A DNA stretch of 64,000 nucleotides, taken from positions 522,557 through 586,556 of the forward strand of contig NW_005178652.1 in NCBI RefSeq assembly GCF_000350225.1. The letters are read 5' to 3'. This DNA comes from Chondrus crispus (Eukaryota; Rhodophyta; Florideophyceae; Gigartinales; Gigartinaceae). The position numbers were made by a program, and so were the translations under genes. This document shows positions 33,991-44,799 of this stretch, piece after piece (the stretch's first letter is position 1; every line of letters begins with the position of its first letter). Below the pieces are notes generated by a model that ran no database searches, had not been told where the DNA came from, and saw only the letters and a list, made by a program, of their open reading frames with translations.

Positions 33991-34763
33991 AGCCGGCCTT
34001 CGTACCACGAAGGGGCAGTACAGCATCGCTCTCGTCATTGGTTGAGTTCACCACGGGCATTATCGCACGTGCAAAAACCTCAGGACGACGCTCATTGTCC
34101 TTTGCGACCGCCATAGTTTGCACACGTGTAGTGCTGGTGCTGCTGTGCAAATCAATGTCGCAGGAGAGACAGCCAGACCATATGCAGATAGCTCATGTAC
34201 CCACGAGATACTGTGAGGTACTGCCATGCCTCTCAAGCCACCAAAAAGCGCCAAAACGAGCGGCAATCGAATCAAATCCCCTCATATTCAGAGAAAAACG
34301 GGGCAAAGCGGTACTGGCGAATGCTGCTCATGAGTCACTGCGCCGCTGCTTGCGCAAGCGCACGAAAACGCTCGCAGCCCAGATCAAAACACCTCGAAAC
34401 GGGGGGAAACTGAATTACATTTGCATTGCATTCGGCTCCGGCGAATTCCAAACTCCCTGCTTTCGCATTTCGGCCAGGGCCGATGCAATGTATAATTGGA
34501 TTGCATTTTCTGCTGGAGCACGAATCTTTGATTCTAAATGTAAAGTGGGCAATTTCGCATTAGATGTGTGGATCAGATAGAGTGTCTGTGGTAATCTCTC
34601 AATCTTTCAGTATGTTTACCAATATGTGCGTCAGAGACCCAGTCTTTTGGTTTGAGAAGGAATAACTGAGCAAAAAGTGGACCAATGAGGGATATGCAAA
34701 CCATCAAAACTTGCATGCGTTTACCAGCAGGATTACAAATCTAAGACCGAGACCATCAAGTGC
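33991..34763. other. Gene-free
   Basis: A plus-strand frame (33984-34580) is open for 198 codons but shows no domain or compositional signature; I treat it as chance. Nothing else seen. Confidence 0.4.
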
Positions 34764-35474
34764 TCACAAACCGTCATCGGAATCAGCACTAAAAAGCTCC
34801 CCAGAGTTCACTGCGGCCCCACCTCCCACATTTCGCTCCACAGCGCGCTTCTGGCGCTTTCTGTAAGGCGCCTGTGCACGTTTGCCCTTAGTAATGTATG
34901 TGTCCGCAACGTCATGCAGGTGTTTCAAGTACCGCTCGTATGTCTTACAATCAGCATCCCTGAGGGGATGCCAATTGATATGAATGTTAGTTAATGCGAT
35001 GGTCATTCTAAAGATACGATCTTACCCGCTTTCTGTCCATCTATACTTATTGGCCACGAATGCCCAAAGGGTACTTTTATGACCAAAAACATTCTCGATA
35101 ATTATCCCGTCTGCTGCCAGTGCCGCGTTTTCCCGCTTTTCAGCTCCAGTCACCACACCACTGCGGGGCTTTCTTCGGAATAATTGCACGTACATTCGAT
35201 TCTATGCCTACGTTCCGCTTGTCCAAAAGCACTCCCATCCATTGGGATTCATTTCAGACCACAGCCCTATGTCGGAGATTGCCGACTCTTCTGCCGATTT
35301 CTCTGGAGCATCATCATGAAAATGACGCATGTCCCTCATAATGTCAATGTCGGAGACCGAGCCCGGGTAGTGGTTACCTACTGATATCGCTACGCCATTG
35401 GGGAGCACAGAAGCTTCAACCTTGAATACGTAGAGCTTGTGCTTCCCAGAAAACATTTCTGTGGTATAGCTACC

Positions 35475-36150
35475 TTCGTCCCGACCAGTCGGAACGAAGG
35501 GGGTTAGAGGTAGGAGCGCGCGCCCCTGGGTTACCCACGCGCGAACGCAAACCGTGTGGAGGGACTCGAAAAGAGGGAGGGCTCCCGTGGCCGGTGACGT
35601 GCAGCCGGACGGTTGTGTTATAACCAGACGGCCGGTCACGGGATAGAAGCCTGATACTAAAAGGGAAACCGGAAGGGGGGATAGCAATTAGCCGTGAAGG
35701 GAAGGGAGGCGAGTCTGCCTCCTCTTTACTGGGACGGGCAGGTGTCCCCGGTCTTAACCCCTAAGTGGGACGCCCGGACACCTGTCCCGCTACAGTAGCT
35801 GCTACATACTGTGTACCAGCTACTGTAACAATTACTTAATTTGTGCCATTAACTACTACTTACTAGTTAGCCACCATACGGATTATACACGTGTGCCTGT
35901 GGCCGTGATCCCGGCCAACGGTTGTACCACGTGCTACCCGTGGCCACGCCCGCTGCTACCGGCGGTCCCACGACAGTTGCACCACGTGTGAGCAGTGGGC
36001 ACGTCCTCTGCTGCCGGCTGTCTCACGTCGGACCCTTGGGGTAATACTGTGCACGGCGGCGGGCGCGTGTACGCCCACCCGCAATAGTAGCACCCGTCTT
36101 CCCGCGCGGTCATCGTCTCCCCGGGGTGGTCGTGGTACCGAAGTGTACTA
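35475..36150. mobile_element. Repeat R, copy 2, inserted in the DDE transposase fossil
   Basis: About 650-680 bp of GC-rich non-coding DNA, related to 9420-10100. The ends are approximately inverted: CTACCTTCGTCCCGACCAG on the left and, on the opposite strand at the right, a CACTTCGGTACCACGACCA stretch. It contains an imperfect 55-bp tandem duplication (35921-36029). No ORF, so probably a non-autonomous DNA transposon; the class and exact target duplication are not certain. Confidence 0.6.
35921..36029. repeat. Imperfect 2 x 55-bp tandem duplication inside repeat R
   Basis: Units begin GTTGTACCACGTG (35921) and GTTGCACCACGTG (35976) and stay alignable over their length. Confidence 0.8.
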
Positions 36151-36748
36151 CAATTTCTTCACCTCTTCGAGCGAGCCCCCGGCTTGTAACTCTGCTGGAA
36201 GGTTATATCAGTGCCATATTGGCACATTTAAAAGGTTTAAATGTAGTTTTGTCCGCAAAAAGACGCTCCATATCAAACGTTTCTGCGTAGGATTCCACAA
36301 AGCGAGTGTGAAAAGAGTCAGAGGTAGTGCATATCATAATGGTCACCGTTTCCCTAAAAAATGACGGTTTCATCTCGAAGAGATACGCAGTAATATCCCA
36401 TTTTGACGCATGCGTGAGAACACTGACGGATGTAAAAAGAGATAGTTTTGCCTTGATGTGGCTTTTACTGCCCCTTCCAATACTTTAGCGCGACAACACA
36501 TTGCCCTGCACTCAATTACACACCACATTAAACTCACTGACTGCAAAACTTGTCATAATCATTAATGCGCGATCCCCATCTTCTTGGATGAACTGATCGA
36601 ATTTTTGGGATTCGCTTTCATCACTGTCATCGTCTTCGGACAGTTTGGGAGCCTCGTCGTAGCGCTCAAGTTCCTCAAGACGCAAGAAAGCTTGCCCCTC
36701 GAGAAATTGGATCGCTGCAGCCGGGGTAGGAGCTGAGTGTTGGGCCAT

Positions 36749-39700
36749 GGTGATGGAGGTGGTGTTGAACGCTACGACGAACTCAATAGATAAGTGCGGT
36801 GTGAAGGAATAAGGGAGGATGTGGGGGAAGGGCGTTGGGGAAGTGTAGAAGAGGTGCGGAACGGAGGTAAGGAAGAGGGGCCGATGGGAGGTGTGGAAGA
36901 GGGGTACCGGGGAGGTAGAGGGGAGGAACGTAGGGAGGGGAGGAGGGGCGCTTTATGCCCGACGAACGATAGCAACGCAGAACGGTTTGGTGAGACTTGG
37001 GATGGTTGCGAAGACGAGAGCTGTTGGGGTGAAAGTGTGGTTGTTCGGTGAACAAAAGTGCTTCAAGCATGTTGTATTTTCGGTGCTCGGAGGGGGTTTG
37101 ATAGGCGAGAGGGAGTTTTGTTCTGAGAAGATCTGATCACTTTCGGTCATGAACGGTCTTCTCACAATTGTGCATCCAACGCAGAAGTATTGTAGCATGG
37201 TTGTCTCAAAAGAGTTGTTTAGGTTACAAAAATTCAAATATATTATTTTCACTGATAGAATACAGTAATATTGGAGAAACACACAGTTTATTTTGTCGTT
37301 TCGGAATGCGTCAACGTTCTCCGGAGAGAACACGGTATTCAACGTATTGCCGTCTAACTGCTCCCTCCGCCTATTGGATTTCGGATCGGTTGGATATCCC
37401 CTTATGGTGCGCTTTCGGGATTTAAGAAGTAATGCTTGTTAGTTTTGCGGTTAAATTCTTTGATATCTGTTCGTATTTTCCCTTTTGGGGAAGGCACTTT
37501 TTTTATTTACACAATTGTTTCGGTTAAGAATTGCGGGAGGCTGATACTGTACAGTATTTCCAGATGGCGTTGCCCGTTCAGCCCCGTCGGCAGCACCCTC
37601 AGCAATGCATCTCTTGTATTCGGATACATTTTGAGCAAAATTTAAGCCGGTCCTCGTCTTACCTTAACCAATTTCTACGCGGACTGAGCGTGTCGTCGAG
37701 CACTCGACGACCACGCCCGTCGTTCACAAACAAACAGAGAGGGAATTGGAGGAGGACAGAGAGGTTGGTAGCCCTCTTTCCTTTCCCTTCTCTCTATTCA
37801 TTTCCCTTTTAACACCTTCCCTATCCTGCTCGCGCACGTTTCTACAGCGCAAGCTTCGCCCCACGCCAGATTGTGCTGGCGTGTAGTTTGCGTCAGTCTG
37901 CAAACCGTGTTCAACGACATTATTGTTACACTCTTGGCAGAACTACATATCAGTAAAGTACACAAGTCCCGACTCGAGAACTTGAACAGTATGATGCAAT
38001 CCGAGAAAACTTGCGACTAACCCACAACTATCACAATCCTTTTTAACATATATACATGTGTATGTTTAATTAATGGATCACGATTCCGAAATGTTTGTGT
38101 TCCCAGTGGACGTCGAGAGCCGGCATGCTGTCACGATATCGGACCCAAGTCTGTCATGTCAGGTTCACAGACAATGCAGATCCGGGTACAGTACAGGGCG
38201 ACGAGGAGCGAAGACAGTAAATAGCTTTTGTTTCAGAGACGCGTCTGATAGCTGAACTATAAACCCATGTAGGAGCTCAGGTCGTCTGTCGAGGGGTTTT
38301 TTTTGGTTTGCCACTCGAAGATCTGTACATATCAAAACGTTTCGCGTTCAATTGCTTGCACTGCAGTATTACTCTGTGCTGTACATTTAGTGTACTGGAT
38401 CCCCCTATGACGTGAGATGCAGAAGCATGCAGTAAAGTTAATTTGGAGGTAGTTGTTGCACCCCGTGTACATTGAAGGGGAGGAGAGACCTACGGATACA
38501 GCACAGCAGTACTGTATCTCAGATACATTTCGTCGCTGGACGAGGACTCCAAAACTATGCAAACACTGCAACGTAAACTAGTTCACTGTAATCATTCGAG
38601 ATCGATTATACAGTTCCGTTGCTTTTGTGAAGCATTGAATCGCTGTAGGAGACGGTAACAAATTGTGATTGGGTGTTCAGGAGGTACAACGGGTTTGGAT
38701 CTGTGATTATATGCCCGAGATGTCGGCACGAGTGACAGAATTCTTCAAGCAAGGTTAAAAGGTTAGTTGTTGTCTTCGATACAATTGCGTTGCAAATTCG
38801 TGGGCCCATAGAGGTGACTGGTACAGTACGATATCCTACCCGTTGGGTACAGTGCTACTGCGTACTCTGTGTAGAAGGGAGTGCAGGATGAGCCGTATAC
38901 AGTGTAGACATGTACAGTTTGAAGCCCTGTGAAAGAACTGCATGATAGGTATTGATGTGGCAGCAGGTGAGGTAATTATCAAGTCTTGTTGGACATAGAC
39001 AGATGAAGACCTCATGTAAAAAGCTGTATGGTTATTAAGTGCGTGTCATGGAAGGGCAAACAGAATGAGGAGGAGAGTATTGCTTTCTCACGCCGTAAGT
39101 TGCAAGAACTCTGTCGTCGTGTTTTTTCGTGCATTTCTTGGCTCGGTGGGCACGAATGAAGCGAGAAATCACTGTATTACGCAAGTGATGCTTCTGGGAG
39201 CATAAGGGAGCCGCACAATTGTAAGATACCGACGGCATGGTTACAGAATTTACAGTGGCGTAATGTCCATGGATTCGTCAAACTGATTTGCTCATGGAGT
39301 ACAGCCTCGGATGCATATTTTACAGTCACCAAGTCGTGTTGCAGATTTCTCATTTCTCGCCAATCTCTACGGCATACACATGTCTACTTGATCCTGCTTA
39401 CTTCCATTTCAGATCTCTTCGAGAAATCGACATATGGAACACAACAGCCAGCACCGGACTAGTCACTGCAGTACAGACCAGGGCTTCCAAAAGGAGCGAG
39501 TTCATGCGCGGCCCCCGTTTTTACCACGCAAGAGAAAGCCGGTTACAGATTGGGACAAGCAAGTTGCTCACTTGAACCCGCTCTCGCGACCATGCGACAC
39601 ACAATTTTAACAAGAGAGGCAGACATCGCACGCAGTAGAAAAAAGCTCATCCATGGCTATGACTTCATGGACATACTGTAATACTGTGCGGGCAACATGT

Positions 39701-40056
39701 AGCCTTGCCTTATGCAACTTCAGGTCAATATCCATCTGCCCGTTCTCGTCATGTTTACAGAGACCCACTAATCTTCAAGTCACCATTCTCTCGCGAGGTA
39801 GCAACCCCACCACCAACCTCCCGCGATGTATGTTTCTTCTGGGATTGAAACCAATTTTCGGCCCGTCTGATGTACTATTTGTCTGTTCTATCCTGTCCCT
39901 GGCACCTCCAGATAGACCGCAACCCCTTCGCTAACTGCTCTACCGACTACCCATGCTTTCCACCAGACATACAGCTGCATGAACAACACTCCACTCGCAC
40001 GTACTCAACAACACTCCACTCGCACGTACTGCTTGGTTCCTGCCATGCAGTCTGCA
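36749..40056. other. Long gene-free region 5' of the sugar dehydrogenase
   Basis: A purine-rich (GA/GGA) plus-strand tract lies at 36783-36960, and a 9-bp-stem hairpin (GTCGTCGAG/CTCGACGAC) at 37692-37711. The rest is AT-richer DNA with short frames only. No gene is supported. Confidence 0.5.
39982..40031. repeat. Tandem 2 x 25-bp duplication upstream of a TATA box
   Basis: AACAACACTCCACTCGCAC followed by GTACTC or GTACTG, at 39982-40006 and 40007-40031. It ends 25 bp before the TATA box of the sugar dehydrogenase gene, so it could duplicate a promoter element. Confidence 0.9.
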
Positions 40057-40064
40057 TATATAAG
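40057..40064 (+). promoter_or_regulatory. TATA box of the sugar dehydrogenase gene
   Basis: TATATAAG, followed by AAG, 122 bp upstream of the ATG at 40186. The string TATATAAGAAG also occurs in the promoter of the gene at 43653-44588. Confidence 0.75.
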
Positions 40065-40185
40065 AAGAGTACTGTTGCGGTGGGCGTAGCGGAGGCGCCC
40101 CTTTTCGGGCAACGCTCAATCCGCTTGTCCGCAACCATCGTCTCATCAATTGTCGCCCGTACGGCCCGCAACTCACTACTCCGAT

Positions 40186-41625
40186 ATGTTAAACCGCGGG
40201 GCCCTTCTCCTCGCCGTCGTTGTCTTCGTCCTGGCCGCAGCAAACGCTGACGCCGTCAACCCCGTCACTATTCCCATCATCAAGAATGCTATGAACGTCC
40301 ACATGCGCCGCTTCGCGAAGATCCCTGATGCCCAAGGCAGCGCGGCGCGCATCGTTGCAATGGTCACCCGCGGCAACGAAATGTACGTCGTCACCTTCAC
40401 CAAGATCTACAAAGTCACGGCCGGGGGACGCGTGTCCGAGTGGTTCGATGTGGCCAGCGCCGTGCAGCGCGCCGCGGGCAGGAAGCTAAGCACGGAGAGC
40501 AAGGTGCATGGCGGAGTGCGCAGCCTCGCCTTTCATCCCTCGTTTGGGAGCAATCGCCTCATATATATTTCTGCGATGGAGGAGAGGCCAAAAGACCCCT
40601 CTAAGTTCAAATACGTTTCCGACATCCGACCGCCGCGCATTAATGCCGACTCTGTGCTTATCGAGTTTCGATGCGACAGCAAGGGAAAACCGCTGCCGGC
40701 GACGTACCGTAACGTTTTGCGAGTTGGTATGCCTGTCTTCGATCATCCCATCAAGCAGATTGCTTTCCGACAGCAGTACCTCTACATCGCCCATGGCGAT
40801 GGAAGCGAGCAATCAGCAACTGCCGGTGGCGGACAGAAAAATGATGCATTGGGTAAGATTCTTCGCATCGATCCTCGAGAGAAGAACGGCAAACCATATT
40901 CGATTCCTCCAGGAAATCCGTTCGCAAGGAATCGCAAGTTCTTGCCGGAGATCTGGGCGTACGGACTCCGCAACCCTCACAACATTTGCTTTGGCAAGGA
41001 TGGCACTCTGTATGTGGCAGATGCTGGACGATCCAACATCGAGGAAGTCAACCTCGTGAAACCAGGAAAGAACTACGGCTGGGCTAATCGGGAGGGGACC
41101 TTCGTTCACACTGGTGGCGGATTAATCTCCGGTGTTCGCGGCTTACCTAGCGACGACGCCAAGAACGGATTCGTGTATCCTAATGCTCAAGTAGGTCACG
41201 ACGGGCCCTTCAGGGCGGGCTTCATTGGCCAAGCCATCGCGGGAGGATGCCCGGTTGAAAACAGATCGCCTATGTCAGGAAACTACTTTTACAGTGACTT
41301 CCCCGAAACGGGCAACTTGTACTTCTCAGGGATTCTGGATTTGAAAAGAGCTGTTGTCACTGGGCCGCCATCGAGGCTTCGGCAGGCCCGCACGAAACAA
41401 GCTGTGATTTGGTTTGATCATGACAATAACCCGAGAACATCCCCGAAAAAGTTTAACGGCCTTGGAGACGCTATGCGTTCAGAGGCTGCCTACCGCAGCC
41501 AAAGTCGTGTAGATGTGCGCTTCGGTCGGGGTTCACGAGGGGAGCTATATTGGTCAAGTAAGAGGAGCGGAAGGATCTACATATTCACATCGTCGTTGCG
41601 TGGTGGGCCTGGTGGTCCCACATAA
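40186..41625 (+). CDS. Secreted PQQ-type glucose/sorbosone dehydrogenase-like protein
   Basis: A single-exon gene of 479 residues. The start at 40186 is chosen because the first ATG gives a signal peptide (residues 1-23, hydrophobic core LLLAVVVFVLAAA); the frame is open 12 codons further without an ATG. The six-bladed propeller of the GSDH family (PF07995) covers about 45-470. Motifs seen are GVRSLAFHPSFGSN (110-123), IAHGDGSEQ (201-209), ALGKILRIDP (221-230), IWAYGLRNPHNICF (256-269), TLYVADAGRSNIEEVNLV (274-291) and NYGWANREGTF (296-306). Relatives oxidise aldose sugars with PQQ or a similar cofactor, often outside the cell. Substrate and cofactor cannot be read from sequence. Intact, with its own TATA box. 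Confidence 0.88.
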   Translation: MLNRGALLLAVVVFVLAAANADAVNPVTIPIIKNAMNVHMRRFAKIPDAQGSAARIVAMVTRGNEMYVVTFTKIYKVTAGGRVSEWFDVASAVQRAAGRKLSTESKVHGGVRSLAFHPSFGSNRLIYISAMEERPKDPSKFKYVSDIRPPRINADSVLIEFRCDSKGKPLPATYRNVLRVGMPVFDHPIKQIAFRQQYLYIAHGDGSEQSATAGGGQKNDALGKILRIDPREKNGKPYSIPPGNPFARNRKFLPEIWAYGLRNPHNICFGKDGTLYVADAGRSNIEEVNLVKPGKNYGWANREGTFVHTGGGLISGVRGLPSDDAKNGFVYPNAQVGHDGPFRAGFIGQAIAGGCPVENRSPMSGNYFYSDFPETGNLYFSGILDLKRAVVTGPPSRLRQARTKQAVIWFDHDNNPRTSPKKFNGLGDAMRSEAAYRSQSRVDVRFGRGSRGELYWSSKRSGRIYIFTSSLRGGPGGPT

Positions 41626-42996
41626 GTGGATGTTCACTTTCTTCTTTCATCATCCATGACAGGCGTGTGTAAACGAGGCCGGAGACTCAGGGCATCTGCA
41701 ACAGGTTTTCAGCTATGGAAAATTCTGCTTGATGACTGCCCCCTCTTGTCCTCGAGTCTGGGTTCTTGTAGAAAAATGGGGCACAGTTTGGACGATCCCC
41801 ATCAACGCTGGAAGATTTTACGTCGGCATCCAGTCTGAAAGCTGTCGGCCTTGGAGTCGAAAATATATACTACCCGGATAAGAAGCGACGGCAGCACGGA
41901 GCTCGGTTACATAGAATCATTAAGACCAATGAAGTTCCTACAGTCAGATTACGTCATTGGTGCTACTCCTTGTCAGAGAAACATCTTACGCACTGTTTAC
42001 TTGAAGTAGTTATTGCAGTGTTCAAAAGCAAACACTGATAAGGCATATTATCTGATCGCCTTCAAATGCAGAACGTGCTAGGTGACCACCGCGTGCCCCC
42101 AATGCATCCTTTCTGCATGACAGGAACTGCTTGGATGGCCTCGACGTGACTCAGGAGATGGTCAGGGAGAAAGTAGCGTAGCGTCAGATCAGTGTGAATG
42201 TAGTGCAAGGTACTATGCCTCTAGTCACGGGAGGCAGGAGGCAAGAGGATACAACACGGCGTCGTTTTGCTCACTGCTCGGACACATGTTTACATCGTAC
42301 GGTACATATAGGTGTCAGGTTGTCTCTGTATCTATCAAGACAGAGAAACCGGACAGTCACACAGGTTGAGATGATGTCAAAGAAGCAAACTTCAAACTTG
42401 CTCAACATGGCATCTTCATCTTATTCATCTAAAAGCAGAGGGGATTGGACAGGGATAAGACTCATCGATTTGTTTTCCATCTCAGTGCAGAACTCCATTC
42501 CAGTCTCGGGGATATCTTTCCCCTCATTTTCGAGGAAGCATAGGTTCCGGAAAGATGCAGAAAGTGTCTTCATGTCAGGTCAATTGTCCCTATCTCAGCC
42601 ATTTATCATCTGACACGACATTGAGGGCCTCAGGGCCGAGGGGAACCCGCGAGAAGTTGTGGTTCTTTTTTTTCATCAACAGAAAATGAATCAGAATTCT
42701 TTTGTGCAAACAAACTGTTTTCCTGTCGTGTGCACCCGTTTTTGTTCCTATCGAAAAAATAAGCCTGCATACGAGCTGATAAATAATGGGAACGTGAATT
42801 AGCTGTATACTTCAAGAAATAATGACTCACCCAATGGGGACTAAGTTCAAATCGGTTTTGACAACCTCTATTATACAGAGGGGATAGTCATTTCCCGGAG
42901 AAAGTTTTCAAAAGTCCAGTAGCTTCAAGACTACATATCAGTTTCTCCAGCTATGGGTTTGGGCCTTTCTTTATTTGACCTCTCTAGAGATAAGAG
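41626..42996. other. Intergenic between two convergent genes
   Basis: 3' flank of the sugar dehydrogenase. An open frame at 42194-42613 has no domain. The only structures seen are the two hairpins listed next. Confidence 0.45.
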
Positions 42997-43053
42997 AAAG
43001 AAGCAAGTACTTCTGGCAGCTGTTTTAATGCTGCAATAAGTACTTGCTTCTTT
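42997..43053. repeat. 57-nt hairpin with 16-bp perfect outer stem
   Basis: AAAGAAGCAAGTACTT (42997-43012) pairs with 43038-43053. Inside, GCAGC (43016-43020) pairs with GCTGC (43030-43034). The shape resembles a small-RNA precursor; function unknown. Confidence 0.9.
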
Positions 43054-43170
43054 TGTGAATATAAATAAGCTGGAAGGTTGTTTTTGTCAGATACTTTTTT
43101 ACTCTTCGTTTGGTCCGCACTACAAATACAGACGCATGGTATTGTTCACAAGAAAATTAAATCTATCTAA

Positions 43171-43213
43171 CCGCAGACAGTGTTAGCACTGTCAGTGCTA
43201 ACACTGTCTGTGG
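43171..43213. repeat. 43-nt near-perfect inverted repeat, 1-nt centre
   Basis: CAGACAGTGTTAGCACTG (43174-43191) and its exact complement (43193-43210) around T43192. The stem extends by a G-T pair and two more pairs. Confidence 0.95.
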
Positions 43214-43652
43214 ACCCAAAAGCCAACGGCACACTGCATGCATGCCAGTTCTGTCGGTTGGAGATGTTCGCCCTCGTAACAAATATCTCTTCAGTGCAAA
43301 AGATATGAGTGTCATTAATTGAGCAGAGAAAGCTTGTCCTGTTATTTCGTACAGCCCTGGACAGGTACATACGAAGCTCTCGAAGTTGGTTTTTATGGCT
43401 TTGGCGGGCACAAATTTTTGATGAGAGAATCAAATCGGGTAGGCAATCTGCAAAGATGAAGTTCAGAGGGCAAAACGCCCTCCGGACTAGTTTATTCCTT
43501 GACGGGTTTCGATATGGAGGGGGCTCTACAGCATTTTCTCAGAGGTAGTTTGTTTCCTTTCTTGAAAGCCAGAAATCGTCTCAATGTCTGTGACGTGGCG
43601 AATACACTACCTGCAGTACGATGCGACTACGTCATTGATCATGCCTGGTGCC

Positions 43653-44588
43653 TTAGAGGGTGAACTCTCCCCGAGTCACAATTTGGTTCTTATCTTTGTT
43701 TGATACTCCCTGACGTCCGAATACAACACGACCTTCGTTAATAGCATATAGAGTCCATCTGGAGGGAGTTCCGCAATTCTTCTTGTGCCTAACCAGAACT
43801 TCGTATTTACCCTTCAACGCATTGTCACTCTTCAAGTAACGAACCTGCTCCTTACCGACTTCAGCAACACCACAAGCACCGACGTTGTCGTTAATTAAAC
43901 GACCGCCTGTCTTAGAGCTCTTCGGCTTTTTGAACGAAATGACGTTGCCGTCAGGTTCAGTGACAAAAATATCGTAGTCATCTGCCGAACCCCAGGTCAT
44001 CTCAATGACAAGGAAGGGAGCTATTGTACGGAATGAAACGCAGTCATTCTTTCCAGTCTTAGAAATCGTTGTTGTTTTGCCCTTCTTGTTGACCGTCTGG
44101 TATTTTGTGATGGGAAGCTGAACACACAGGTCATCGGAGAAGTCATCCTGGTTGCCTCTGTTGCCTTGACGGGCAATACCCTTCCTATTTGGGAGTATCG
44201 GGAAGCCGATGTTGGATGAGAAGAAGTAGGTCCTCGGGAATTTGTTGCTAAGCCCGGTCGGGTTGTACTTGCTGATACGTACAGGTCTGCTCCTCCCCTT
44301 GATGGGCTGAACTATGGCCTCACCAGTTTCAATTAGGCTACCGATCTGGACGTCCTCTCGGCAGATGTAAGGGGGAATAGCAATTCCAGGATCGCGCAGA
44401 AGGATGCGACGGCCAACAGGAGCAAGTGAATTCTGAGCATCGACCATGCAGAGGCGGAAGTTGCACTTAGCTCCACAAACTTTGTTCATGCGCACAGTTG
44501 GCAGATCAAGGTCTATCACTGAAGCGGAGACATTGAAGAAAGCGAAAGCGGCGAAAATGAGAACGGCGGATGCGACTGTAGAAGCCAT
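43653..44588 (-). CDS. Secreted protein with DUF2135/YfaP-like domain
   Basis: A single-exon gene of 311 residues. The start is ATG 44588-44586, which gives a signal peptide (1-23, VASAVLIFAAFAFFNVSA); the frame is open further upstream, but that part would cross the TATA box. The C-terminal region (about 192-295) matches the DUF2135/YfaP pattern: MTWGSADDYDIFVTEPDGN (197-215), KTGGRLINDN (226-235), then KGKYEVLVRHKKNC (259-272). In this family the acidic DYDIFV...PDG loop is typical of calcium-binding or adhesive beta-sandwiches. Eight Cys are spread over 38-272 and would suit disulphides. The N-terminal half is unassigned. Role unknown; extracellular matrix or surface is a guess. Converges with the sugar dehydrogenase. 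Confidence 0.75.
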   Translation of the reverse strand: MASTVASAVLIFAAFAFFNVSASVIDLDLPTVRMNKVCGAKCNFRLCMVDAQNSLAPVGRRILLRDPGIAIPPYICREDVQIGSLIETGEAIVQPIKGRSRPVRISKYNPTGLSNKFPRTYFFSSNIGFPILPNRKGIARQGNRGNQDDFSDDLCVQLPITKYQTVNKKGKTTTISKTGKNDCVSFRTIAPFLVIEMTWGSADDYDIFVTEPDGNVISFKKPKSSKTGGRLINDNVGACGVAEVGKEQVRYLKSDNALKGKYEVLVRHKKNCGTPSRWTLYAINEGRVVFGRQGVSNKDKNQIVTRGEFTL

Positions 44589-44652
44589 GACGACCCAGTT
44601 ATCTTGAAATGATGGTGATGAGCACGTGGTCGTAGGAAGCGAGCAACTGCTT

Positions 44653-44660
44653 CTTATATA
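44653..44660 (-). promoter_or_regulatory. TATA box of the DUF2135-like gene
   Basis: TATATAAG on the minus strand, 65 bp upstream of the ATG at 44588, within TATATAAGAAG as in the sugar dehydrogenase promoter. Confidence 0.75.
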
Positions 44661-44765
44661 GACGAATTTCGAAGGCTTGGGGGAATATGAAAGTACCGGT
44701 ATATCCCGCTTCTGAGCTGGCAGCCCGGGCCTATGCTTTTCCCTTAGTATGAAAAGCACGATTTG

Positions 44766-44799
44766 GGGGTGGGGGGGGGGGGGGGGGGGGGGGGGGGGT
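44766..44799. repeat. Poly-G tract
   Basis: About 33 consecutive G after GGGGGT. Length in the assembly may be unreliable. Confidence 0.9.

Larger units (their letters stand above)
34764..36748 (-). pseudogene. DDE transposase fossil split by repeat R
   Basis: The N-terminus starts at ATG 36748 (MAQHSAPTPAAAIQFLEGQ, then an acidic segment and SFAVSEFNVV). After an in-frame TGA the same frame continues with SKWDITAYLFEMKPSFFRET and FVESYAETFDMERLF to about 36200. TDITFQQSYKPGARSKR follows in the next frame. The reading then breaks at the right end of repeat R and resumes on its left side at about 35475 with the DDE hallmark EMFSGKHKLYVFKVEASVLP, NHYPGSVSDIDIM, and (after a frameshift) DGIIIENVFGHKSTLWAFV, one in-frame TAA, and MTIALTNIHINWHPLRDADC. 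This is a DDE_Tnp_4-like family. Removing the repeat leaves a sensible order, so the repeat inserted into an older transposon. Confidence 0.72.

Noticed and set aside
33984-34580. 198-codon plus-strand frame
   Set aside because: No recognisable motif, no promoter, and adjacent DNA is transposon debris; could be chance.
36783-37051. Gly/Glu-rich plus frame and Pro/Ser-rich minus frame
   Set aside because: Result of a purine-rich tract; no start context or domain.
39840-39955. tRNA-like pieces on the minus strand (GGTAGAGC near 39935, GGTTTCAATCCC near 39845)
   Set aside because: No acceptor stem, anticodon arm or correct spacing could be drawn.
40150-40185. N-terminal extension of the sugar dehydrogenase
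   Set aside because: Starts at a non-ATG codon; the ATG at 40186 gives a clean signal peptide.
44589-44759. N-terminal extension of the DUF2135-like protein
   Set aside because: Would cross the TATA box; the ATG at 44588 leads directly into a signal peptide.
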